Assembly (NCBI RefSeq): GCF_020400725.1
Contig: NZ_JAINVG010000012.1
Span: 81,646 to 145,645, forward strand
Reading direction: 5' to 3'
From: Streptomyces sp. NK15101
GTDB lineage: Bacteria > Actinomycetota > Actinomycetes > Streptomycetales > Streptomycetaceae
DNA: 64,000 nucleotides
The position numbers were made by a program, and so were the translations under genes. Under the pieces are notes generated by a model, which ran no database searches, was not told the origin of the DNA, and saw only the letters and a program-made list of their open reading frames with translations. Numbering within the stretch: the first letter of the stretch is position 1; every line of letters starts with the position of its first letter. Of this stretch, positions 32,372-39,685 are shown piece by piece.

Positions 32372-34702
32372 GTGGCGGGCGAGTCCCCCGACAAGGCGGA
32401 GCAGCAGGGGTCGTCTCAGGAGACGGCGGCCTCGGGCGGCGGCGGCCGGGATCCTCGGCTTTCCGTGCTCCGCGGGTCAGAGTCCGCGCCGTCCTCGGCG
32501 GTTCAGGTCGACCAGCCGACGGCCGTGTTCAAGACCCTGACGCCGCGCGCGCCCGAGGACGACGAGACGGAGACGGAGTCGAAGCCGGCGTCCGGGGCCG
32601 GGGCCGGGGGCGACCGTCTGAAGACGGCCGTGGCGGCCTGGGTGGCGTCGGCCGAGGAGCCGGAGGCGGAGGCCCGGCCCGAGCCCGAGGATGACGACGA
32701 GTCCGAGCCGGAGGGCGAGACCGAGGCCGACGATTCCGAGGCCGAGGACGGACCGGGGGACGACGAGTCGGACGACGACGACGCGGACGAGGACGTCGAG
32801 GACGTCGAGGACAAGGCGTCGGTCGAGGCCTCGGTCGAGGGCGCCGGGGACAAGGCGCCCTCCTCGTCCTGGTTCGCCGCGCGGAAGCCGGCCGTCGACG
32901 AGAAGCCGGCGAAGCCGGAGGCGTCCACCGAGCCGTCGAAGCCGGAGGCGTCCACCGAGCCGTCGAAGCCGGCGAAGCCGTCGGACTCGGACTCCCCGGA
33001 CACGACCGGCTCTTCGGACGCGACGACCGACTCCTCGGACTCTTCCGACTCTTCGGACTCCTCCGAGGACGAGGCGCCCGTCGACCAGCCGACGACCATG
33101 TTCAAGATGGTCCGTCCGCCCGTCGTGGACCAGCCGACGACCGCCCTGAAGCTCCCGTCCGGCCTGACCGCGGACTCCGACAGCGAGCGCACCAGTGTCT
33201 TCCGCGCGCTGCGTCCCGACATCCCGGCCGACCAGAAGGCCGAGAAGGCCGAGAAGGCGGCCCAGGAGGCCGCCAGGGCCGCCGCGGCCCCGGCGGCCGC
33301 CCCCAAGGCTCCCCAGGCCCCCAAGGCCCCCGCGGCCAAGGAGCCCGCGCCCGCCCGGGTGCCGTCGCCGGCGGCGCTCGCCGAGCCGGAGCGGACCCGG
33401 CAGCAGCCGCTGCCCCCGCTGCCCCCGCTCGACCTGCTCGCGGAGCTGACGAACACGCCGCCCCCGCCGCCGAGCGCGCTGCGGACGACCCTGCGCCGGG
33501 TGCGGATCTGGACCCCGCTGGTCCTGCTCCTCCTGATCGTCTTTGCGATCGTGCAGATGGTCCGCCCGCTGCCCGCGCCCGCGTTGACGCTGTCGGCCGA
33601 GCCGACGTTCACCTTCGAGGGCGGTGAGCTGAAGATGCCGTGGCCCACCGAGGGGCAGGGCGCCGTCGAGGTCGAGGGCGTCGGTTCCATGGGCCTGTAC
33701 GGAGCGCAGAAGCCGGCTCCGATCGCGTCCGTGACGAAGACGATGACGGCGTACGTGATCCTCCGCGACCACCCCATCAAGGGGAGCCAGAAGGGTCCCG
33801 AGATCACGATCGACAAGAAGGCCGCCGAGCAGGCCAAGTCGGAGCACGAGTCGACGGCGGCGGTCCAGGAGGGCCAGACCTACACGGAGAAGGAGCTCCT
33901 GGAGCTCCTGATGATCCCCTCCGCGAACAACGTGGCCCGGCTGCTCGCCCGCTGGGACGCCGGCTCGGAGGCCGCGTTCGTCGAGAAGATGAACGCCGCC
34001 GCGAAGGAGCTGGGCATGACCCAGTCCACGTACACGGACCCGTCCGGTCTCCTCGACAGCACCATGTCGACCCCGCAGGACCAGCTGAAGCTGGCGAAGG
34101 CGGTCATGCAGTACGACGTGTTCCGCGAGATCGTGAACATGCCGAACGTGACGGTCGACGGCATCCCGGGCCGGATCGAGAACAACAACAACATCCTGCT
34201 CCACGACGGCGTGAACGGCATCAAGACCGGCTCCTCCACCCCGGCCGGCGGCAATCTGCTCTGGTCGGCGAACACCATCGTCGACGGTCAGAACCGCCGG
34301 ATCCTCGGCATCGTCATGGGGGCGAAGAACGCCAAGCTGCTCAACGACAAGCTGCAGCTGGCCATCGACAACAGCCTCAAGCTGATCCAGCAGGCCCAGA
34401 AGGACGTCACCTCGGCCGCCGTGGTCAAGAAGGGCGAGGTCCTCGGCTACGTGGACGACGGTCTCGGCGGCCGGACCCCGGTCGTGGCCACCAAGGAGCT
34501 CAAGGCGGTCGGCTGGCCGGGCCTGAAGGTGAAGCTTGAGCTCACGGATGGCGGAAAGGTCCTCCCGCACTCCGGCAAGGCGGGCGACGTCGTCGGCCAG
34601 GTGTCCATCGGCACCGGCGCCGGCAAGGTCAGCTCCCCGGTCGCCCTGCAGACCGACCTGGTGGAGCCCGGCTTCGACAAGAAGCTGACCCGCCTGGGCT
34701 GA
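32372..34702 (+). CDS. Membrane-anchored D-alanyl-D-alanine carboxypeptidase (S11)
   Basis: This 776-residue protein starts at GTG 32372, just after GGAGGAGG (32360-32367). ATG 32351 is an alternative. Residues 1-375 are a cytoplasmic, acidic, Ser/Thr/Pro-rich disordered region. One membrane helix (about 380-398) is followed by an extracellular penicillin-binding domain with Ser453-Val-Thr-Lys456, Ser517-Ala-Asn and Lys618-Thr-Gly. It trims the terminal D-Ala from peptidoglycan stem peptides. The tail repeats VDQPTxxxK at residues 46, 237 and 252 and a related RTSVFRALRP at about 277, which look like binding or phosphorylation sites. A terminator follows. Confidence 0.9.
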   Translation: MAGESPDKAEQQGSSQETAASGGGGRDPRLSVLRGSESAPSSAVQVDQPTAVFKTLTPRAPEDDETETESKPASGAGAGGDRLKTAVAAWVASAEEPEAEARPEPEDDDESEPEGETEADDSEAEDGPGDDESDDDDADEDVEDVEDKASVEASVEGAGDKAPSSSWFAARKPAVDEKPAKPEASTEPSKPEASTEPSKPAKPSDSDSPDTTGSSDATTDSSDSSDSSDSSEDEAPVDQPTTMFKMVRPPVVDQPTTALKLPSGLTADSDSERTSVFRALRPDIPADQKAEKAEKAAQEAARAAAAPAAAPKAPQAPKAPAAKEPAPARVPSPAALAEPERTRQQPLPPLPPLDLLAELTNTPPPPPSALRTTLRRVRIWTPLVLLLLIVFAIVQMVRPLPAPALTLSAEPTFTFEGGELKMPWPTEGQGAVEVEGVGSMGLYGAQKPAPIASVTKTMTAYVILRDHPIKGSQKGPEITIDKKAAEQAKSEHESTAAVQEGQTYTEKELLELLMIPSANNVARLLARWDAGSEAAFVEKMNAAAKELGMTQSTYTDPSGLLDSTMSTPQDQLKLAKAVMQYDVFREIVNMPNVTVDGIPGRIENNNNILLHDGVNGIKTGSSTPAGGNLLWSANTIVDGQNRRILGIVMGAKNAKLLNDKLQLAIDNSLKLIQQAQKDVTSAAVVKKGEVLGYVDDGLGGRTPVVATKELKAVGWPGLKVKLELTDGGKVLPHSGKAGDVVGQVSIGTGAGKVSSPVALQTDLVEPGFDKKLTRLG

Positions 34703-34714
34703 GGCCACCCGCTC

Positions 34715-34747
34715 GGCCGGGCGTCCCGGGTTCTCCGGGACGCCCGG
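34715..34747 (+). terminator. Intrinsic terminator after the carboxypeptidase
   Basis: A perfect 14-bp stem (34715-34728 with 34734-34747) and 5-base loop lie 13 bases past the stop at 34702. Confidence 0.88.
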
Positions 34748-34834
34748 CTGTTAGCGTTTCCGGGGGACGAGAAGCACGCGCGACCACGCGAGAAGTGAGA
34801 AGCGAGACGGGCAGCAGCACGGGAAAGGGCCGCA

Positions 34835-36760
34835 GTGACCACCGCCGAGCCGACACGCGCCGACCGCGCGGACTCCGACCCCGACATTTACCGTGATGCG
34901 CATGAAGTTCGTGACACCGACGACGACCCGCCCACGGATATCGGCCCCTCTTCGCCCCCGCGAATAGTGCTTCCGACGCAGCGGCCCGCCCCGGCCCCGG
35001 CCCCGGCCCCGGCACCGTCCGCCCCCGCCCTCACCCCCGCCCGTGCCCCGCGGCGGAAGCGCCGCTACACGGTCATGGCGGCCACCGGGCTCGCCGCCCT
35101 CACCCACGTCCTGTGGTTCTTCCTCTTCGCGAACAGCGGCGGGGACCTGGCCGCGCAGGACGCCTGGGCCGAGTTCGTCGGGCGGCACCCGGACTCCGCG
35201 TACAACCTGGCCTGGTACGGCGGGATGCACCCCGTCTCGTACAGCGTGGTCTCGCCCTACCTGATGTCGGTGCTCGGCGTCCGCAGCACGATGATGGTCG
35301 CGGGGACGTTGTCGGCCGGTCTGACCGCGCTGATCCTGGTGCGGGTGCGGGCGGTCCGCAACCCGCTGGTCTGCTCGGTCGCGGGCGTCTTCGCCTTCCT
35401 CTGCAACGCGCTCTCGGGCCGGGTGACCTTCGGCCTCGGCATGATGTTCGCGCTCGGCGCGGTCGCCGCCGTCTTCTGCTGGCCGTACCGCTGGCGGCGC
35501 AAACGCTGGGCGAAGGCGGCGGTCGCCGCCCCGCTGGCCGGTCTGGCGACGGCGTGCAGCCCGGTCGCGGGCCTGTTCCTCGGCATCGCGGCGGCGGCAC
35601 TGTTCCTGAACAAGCGGCGCCCCGGCGCGTACGCCCTGGGCCTCGCCCCGGTGGCCGTGGTGGCCCTCTCCTCCTGGCTCTTCCCGTTCTCGGGCACGCA
35701 GCCGATGGCCTTCGGCTCGACGGCACTCCCGCTCCTCTTCGGCGTCCTGACGTTCGCGCTCGTCCCGAAGACCTGGCGGACGGTCCGCACGGCAGCGGCC
35801 GTCTACACCATCGGCACCCTCCTGACCTGGCTGATCGACTCCCAGATCGGCTCGAACATCTCCCGCCTGCCGATGCTCTTCGCGGGCGTCGTGCTGCTCG
35901 CGGCCCTGCCGTACACGAGGCCGCGCTCGCGCCGCTGGTACGCGCTGCTGCTCGCCGTCGCGGGACTGAACTTCTGGATCGGCTTCAAGGGCGTCGACGA
36001 CGTCATCCGCACCGCCCCGGACGCGTCCTGGGCGCGCGAACTCGCACCGCTCGTCAACCAGCTCCAGGTCCGGGACGCGGGCAAGGCGCGGGTCGAGGTC
36101 GTGCCGGCGTCCAGCCACCGCGAGTCCTCCGCGCTCAGCCCGTACATCAACCTGGCGCGCGGCTGGAACCGCCAGGCGGACATGGAGCGCAACCCCCTCT
36201 TCTACGACGACACCCTGAACGCCGCGAACTACCGGGACTGGCTCGCCCGCTGGGCCGTCCACTACGTCGTCCTGCCCACCGGAGCCCCCGACTCGGGCGC
36301 CGAGCAGGAGGCGGAACTGGTCGGCGAGGGCCTGCCGTACCTGAAGCAGGTGTGGTCGGACGAGAACTGGCGGCTGTACGAGGTGCAGAACCCGACTCCC
36401 CTCGCCGACCCGCCGGCCGAGGTGCAGAGCGCGGAGGAGAACGAGGTCGTGATCCGGGTCGGCAGCCCCGGCCGGGTCCTGATCCGCGTCCCGTACTCGC
36501 CCTGGCTCGCCCTCATGGACGAGAACGGCGGCAAGATCGAACCGCCGCAGGAGACGGAGGCCTCGAAGCTGGCCCGTGAGGCCTCGGAGACCGAGCTCCC
36601 CAAGGTCTTCGCCAACGAGGAGGGCTGCCTCTTCAAGGCGGAGGCGGACTCCGAGGGCGACGAATGGACGGAACTCGTCGCCCCGAAGGCGGGCGTCTAC
36701 CGCCTGGGCGCCCCCTACAAACTCTCGCGCGGCACGGCCTGCCCCGAAGAACTGCGCTGA
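34835..36760 (+). CDS. Large polytopic membrane protein, GT-C-like
   Basis: This 641-residue protein starts at GTG 34835, downstream of GGGAAAGGGC. A disordered Pro/Ala-rich N-terminus (1-75) precedes about ten predicted membrane helices (75-390). An extracytoplasmic C-terminal domain (about 400-641) contains AALSPYINLARGWNRQ-like and YFVVLP-like segments. The layout (loop with acidic residues after the first helix, then a soluble C-domain) resembles GT-C type lipid-linked glycosyltransferases and 6-pyruvoyl-like membrane proteins, but no signature is decisive. The neighbouring carboxypeptidase suggests a cell-envelope role, by inference. Confidence 0.65.
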   Translation: MTTAEPTRADRADSDPDIYRDAHEVRDTDDDPPTDIGPSSPPRIVLPTQRPAPAPAPAPAPSAPALTPARAPRRKRRYTVMAATGLAALTHVLWFFLFANSGGDLAAQDAWAEFVGRHPDSAYNLAWYGGMHPVSYSVVSPYLMSVLGVRSTMMVAGTLSAGLTALILVRVRAVRNPLVCSVAGVFAFLCNALSGRVTFGLGMMFALGAVAAVFCWPYRWRRKRWAKAAVAAPLAGLATACSPVAGLFLGIAAAALFLNKRRPGAYALGLAPVAVVALSSWLFPFSGTQPMAFGSTALPLLFGVLTFALVPKTWRTVRTAAAVYTIGTLLTWLIDSQIGSNISRLPMLFAGVVLLAALPYTRPRSRRWYALLLAVAGLNFWIGFKGVDDVIRTAPDASWARELAPLVNQLQVRDAGKARVEVVPASSHRESSALSPYINLARGWNRQADMERNPLFYDDTLNAANYRDWLARWAVHYVVLPTGAPDSGAEQEAELVGEGLPYLKQVWSDENWRLYEVQNPTPLADPPAEVQSAEENEVVIRVGSPGRVLIRVPYSPWLALMDENGGKIEPPQETEASKLAREASETELPKVFANEEGCLFKAEADSEGDEWTELVAPKAGVYRLGAPYKLSRGTACPEELR

Positions 36761-36890
36761 CGGCCCTCCACTGACGGAGAGTAACCCTACGGGTGAACTC
36801 CCCATCACTCTGCGCACCCGCACGATCACCTGGCGCTAGTCTCGCGGACGCTGCCGCAGCCGTGCGGCGAACCGAGATAGGGGCACCCGA

Positions 36891-37184
36891 ATGGCCATCA
36901 TCGTCACCTTCGACCTCCCCGGCGCCGGCCCGGAGCTCTACGACACGGTCATCGCACGCGTGACCGAGGGGCGGGGCTTCACGCAGTTCGCGGACGTGGG
37001 CGATCCGGGCCTCGTCTCCCACGCGGCGGGACCGGTCGAGGGAGGCTTCCGCGTGACCGAGGTCTGGGAGAGCCAGGAGGCCCTCGAAACCCACGCGAAG
37101 ACCTTCGGCCCGATCCTGGCGGACCTCGGCCACGCCGACGTGCAGCCCACGATCATCCCGGCGCACAACGTCGTCGTCCGATAG
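36891..37184 (+). CDS. Small ABM-like dimeric alpha/beta protein
   Basis: This 97-residue protein starts at ATG 36891 with a GGGG-type site. The pattern IIVTFDLPGAGPELYDTV then VTEVWESQEALETHAKTF resembles the antibiotic-biosynthesis-monooxygenase / dimeric alpha-beta barrel fold, with the W-x-S-x-E-A segment typical of the family. No catalytic residue can be assigned. It is followed by a strong terminator. Confidence 0.7.
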   Translation: MAIIVTFDLPGAGPELYDTVIARVTEGRGFTQFADVGDPGLVSHAAGPVEGGFRVTEVWESQEALETHAKTFGPILADLGHADVQPTIIPAHNVVVR

Positions 37185-37221
37185 GACGGCCCGCTCCCGC
37201 TCCCACGAGCGCCCTCACGAG

Positions 37222-37257
37222 GAAGGGGCGGGTACTGACACCAGTACCCGCCCCTTC
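37222..37257. terminator. 15-bp hairpin terminator
   Basis: A perfect 15-bp stem (37222-37236 with 37243-37257) with a 6-base loop serves the gene ending at 37184. It also lies directly beyond the 3' end of the tRNA-like fragment on the minus strand. Confidence 0.88.
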
Positions 37258-37262
37258 TCCCT

Positions 37263-37316
37263 GTGCCCCCGGCAGGATTCGAACCCGCGACACCCTCTTC
37301 GGAAGAGTCGACGCTC
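37263..37316 (-). pseudogene. tRNA-Arg 3' fragment
   Basis: On the minus strand, about 50 nt match the anticodon arm, T arm (GGTTCGAATCC) and acceptor 3' strand of a tRNA-Arg. A 33-bp block (37263-37295) equals 38776-38808 of the intact tRNA-Arg(CCT) with one mismatch. The 5' acceptor strand (expected GCCNNCG) and D arm are missing, so this is not a working tRNA. The same orientation as the intact gene makes the two blocks direct repeats around a 1.5-kb segment, as at an attachment site. Confidence 0.7.
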
Positions 37317-37626
37317 CTCGTTCCCCGTTGCTCCCCGCGAGATCCGGCACGGATGTGGCACGGTCTCCTGCTGCCGCCGACCGGCACTGCCCTGGTTCGC
37401 AGTTCGGCCGGGCGACCGATGGAGCGCTTTCCGCCCGAGGCTGGGCGCACTGTGCGCGGGGCATGCGCCCCGCTCACTTCCTGTCGCACCGGCCGATGGA
37501 GTGGTGGCGCGAAACCGTTTCCGTGGCGACGGCGAGGATCGATCGCCCTCGGCCCGAGTCGCATCAAGATCGGGCAGCGGACGACCCGACATCCCGGGTC
37601 CTCGAATCCGAGAGAAGGATGCGCTG

Positions 37627-38022
37627 ATGAAGACGCCCGTCTCCACGTACGTCACCACGGTCCCTGAGACCACGTGGGTGCGCTGGCTGCCCAACGCCCT
37701 GCCTGCCGCCGGCTACACCACTCTCAAGAACTCCGCCGACGAGCCCATCGACGTCACCAAGATCAAGAGCCCGGACTACCAGAACATCACGATCTACCAG
37801 ACCGTCGTGGACTCCGAGTCCTCGAAGATGGTGAAGCTCGACAAGGTCACCATCCCCGCCAAGGGCAGGTTCGAGCTTGTGCCCGGCAAGTACCACCTCA
37901 TGTTCGAGAAGCCGACCCACCTGATCACCCCCGGCGACAACGCCCGGGTGATCTTCTTCCTGTCGACCGGCAAGGTCTTCAAGCTGAAGATGCCCGTCCG
38001 CACCTCTCCCGAACTCTACTGA
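37627..38022 (+). CDS. PCu(A)C-like copper chaperone variant without signal peptide
   Basis: This 131-residue protein starts at ATG 37627 behind GAGAAGGA. It has the PCu(A)C (DUF461) fold pattern: AAGYTTLKNSADEPIDVTKI, then VTIPAKGRFELVPGKYHLMF and LITPGDNARVIFFLSTG. The canonical Cu(I) motif is H-x10-M-x21-H-x-M. Here Met68, His90 and Met92 are present with exact spacing, but the first His is Tyr57. There is no signal peptide or lipobox, although normal members work outside the membrane. It is probably co-transcribed with the gene at 38051 (28-bp gap). Copper binding is doubtful. Confidence 0.65.
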   Translation: MKTPVSTYVTTVPETTWVRWLPNALPAAGYTTLKNSADEPIDVTKIKSPDYQNITIYQTVVDSESSKMVKLDKVTIPAKGRFELVPGKYHLMFEKPTHLITPGDNARVIFFLSTGKVFKLKMPVRTSPELY

Positions 38023-38050
38023 TCCGTCCCACACCACCCGGAGCATCCGC

Positions 38051-38425
38051 ATGGGCACCTACCACCTCGACCTCGGCGACAGCCAGACCGAGGAACTCGA
38101 CGACGTCATCCACCTGCTCGTCGGCGACACCGAACTCGACATCGACACCTTCGTCGCCTCCGACGGCGGCTCGGACGAGCCGCGCCGCGGCAGCCTGGTC
38201 ATCGTCCGCAACGACGAGCGCAACGCCGCCGCCACCCGTTGGGTCCAGGCGGTCGAGGACCTCACCACCGAGCAGGACGTCATCATCATCGCCGGCGACC
38301 CCGCCTCCCCCGAAGCCCGCCGCCTCCACCTCACCAAGGCATGGGCGGCCACCAGCTTCCACGAGGACGAGGACGAGGACCCCGAGGCCATCGCCCTCGC
38401 CTTCGCCGACATCGCGGTCAAGTAG
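38051..38425 (+). CDS. Small acidic protein, possibly tail-tube/Hcp-like
   Basis: This 124-residue protein starts at ATG 38051 with GGAG upstream. It is very acidic, with Asp/Glu runs at both ends (FHEDEDEDPEA). The order GSLVIVRNDERNAAATRWVQAVED, then RRLHLTKAWAATSF, then PEAIALAFADIAVK recalls the core strands of phage T4 gp19/Hcp-type tail-tube proteins (rW.. / l.nAW / E.l.la.e.I). No other tail or contractile genes are nearby, so this is a weak fold guess. It may instead be a partner of the PCu(A)C-like protein. From 38426 to 38727 I see nothing further. Confidence 0.5.
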   Translation: MGTYHLDLGDSQTEELDDVIHLLVGDTELDIDTFVASDGGSDEPRRGSLVIVRNDERNAAATRWVQAVEDLTTEQDVIIIAGDPASPEARRLHLTKAWAATSFHEDEDEDPEAIALAFADIAVK

Positions 38426-38727
38426 GCGAACGGGCGTCCGACTCGCGCCTCCAAGGCGCCGAGCAGACCCAGCCGAAGGACCGGGCTCCGCCCCGCGCCC
38501 CTGACTCCCGTTCCGTCTGCCGTCGACCCGCAACACCATGGAGCAGGCCCGGTGCCGTGTCTGCTCGGCTCTGGCTGGGCCGGCGGCGGACGGGACGGGA
38601 GCCCCCGCTGCAACCCACCGGCCGGCACCCGCGTACGGCCCCTCCGTCCCGGAGCCTGAGCGCCCCCGCCGGAGGCATTGCCTTGAGCCGTCCCTGACCG
38701 TCGCCGTTGATGTCAGACGTGGATGTC

Positions 38728-38769
38728 AGAAGGGGCCCACCTCCGAAAATTCGGAGGTGGGCCCCTTCT
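38728..38769. terminator. 20-bp hairpin terminator
   Basis: A perfect 20-bp stem (38728-38747 with 38750-38769) around two bases is the longest in the window. It lies directly past the 3' end of the tRNA-Arg on the minus strand and could also stop plus-strand transcripts from the two-gene island. Confidence 0.88.
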
Positions 38770-38776
38770 GAACCGG

Positions 38777-38849
38777 TGCCCCCGGCAGGATTCGAACCTG
38801 CGACACCCGCTTTAGGAGAGCGGTGCTCTATCCCCTGAGCTACGAAGGC
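38777..38849 (-). tRNA. tRNA-Arg (anticodon CCT)
   Basis: This 73-nt cloverleaf reads 5' GCCTTCG acceptor strand, a D arm with AGCTCAGGGGATAGAGC, an anticodon loop CTCCTAA closed by CCGCT/AGCGG, and a T arm GCAGG-TTCGAAT-CCTGC. The 3' strand CGGGGGC pairs with two G-U wobbles, and the discriminator is A. CCA is not encoded. The gene decodes AGG, a rare codon in GC-rich genomes. The segment 38850-39213 upstream holds only its promoter region; I see no gene there. Confidence 0.93.
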
Positions 38850-39213
38850 GTTGACCGCTGACAGCCTAGCGGATGGGGGTGACGCAGGTCGCCCCAGTTC
38901 CCGTCGAGTGCCCGTGGAGGTCGGCGGGTGGGCTCGGAGGTGCCTCTGACCTGGGTTGTTCCTGCGGTCGAGTGGAGGGCGGTCTGGGTTTTCGTGTCGT
39001 CCGCCGTTCGGGGCGGGTGGTGGGCGGGGCGTGCGACCACGCCTGCGTCGACGAGGTCCGCACCGGCTGCGACCGCGGGGTGTTCTCTCCGGGGAGGGGT
39101 CGTTGCCCGCCGTCGAGGCCGCCCGTTCCGCGTCCAGCGAGTGCGCGACCCCGGGTGGTGAGCCCGCGACGACGTCTTCACGCCGACCCGTCCGCAAGCC
39201 TGAATCGGCTGGA

Positions 39214-39608
39214 ATGCGCCTTTTGTTGAGTAGTGGGGGAGGTCACGACGCCTACGGCCGGGTCGTCATCGACCTCGGCGCCGGCGCCGTTTCCGGGGGG
39301 ATCGCCGGCGAGCAGACCACGCCGCGTCATCGGGGCGAGGAGGGCTCGCGGATCCAGGTGCCGATCCAGGGCGACCCGTACCTGAAGGTCGGTCACCCCC
39401 TGCCGGCCGAGACTTTCGACGTGAACTGCCGGTCCACGTACACGAGCCCGCGCCCGCAGGCCTTCTTCTGCCCCAGCCCCAGGGGGCGGGCGCTCGGCTA
39501 CGGCTTCGAGGGCGGCAACGCCTTCGGTTCGCCCTCCGGGCGCACTCCTCGTGCGAGGTCTTCGAGCCGACCGCTCCCCACCGGATCGTCATGGACATCG
39601 ATCACTGA
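39214..39608 (+). pseudogene. Frameshifted gene of unknown function
   Basis: From ATG 39214 one frame reads VVIDLGAGAVSGGIAGEQ, PYLKVGHPLPAETFDVNCR and ALGYGFEGGNAFGSPSG with good codon bias. The bias then switches near 39535 to another frame that ends SSCEVFEPTAPHRIVMDID and stops at 39608, just before a terminator. A single-base indel separates the two parts. The 5' end is uncertain. I do not recognise the product (about 130 residues; Cys in both parts). It is either a decayed gene or a base error. Confidence 0.5.
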
Positions 39609-39622
39609 TCCGGGAAGGATGA

Positions 39623-39655
39623 CGACCGGCCGTCGGCTCAGCCGGCGGCCGGTCG
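39623..39655 (+). terminator. Hairpin terminator after the frameshifted gene
   Basis: Two 15-base arms (39623-39637 with 39641-39655) pair except for one G-U position, with a 3-base loop. It lies 14 bases past the stop at 39608, which supports that stop as a real gene end. Confidence 0.7.
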
Positions 39656-39685
39656 TGTTCTCTGGTCCCGGACAAGGAGGTCCTC

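Noticed and set aside
37263..37340. Second complete tRNA gene
   Set aside because: The 5' acceptor strand and D arm do not pair with the 3' part, so only a 3' fragment remains.
37263..38849. Active integrative element
   Set aside because: There is no integrase, excisionase or replication gene between the repeats.
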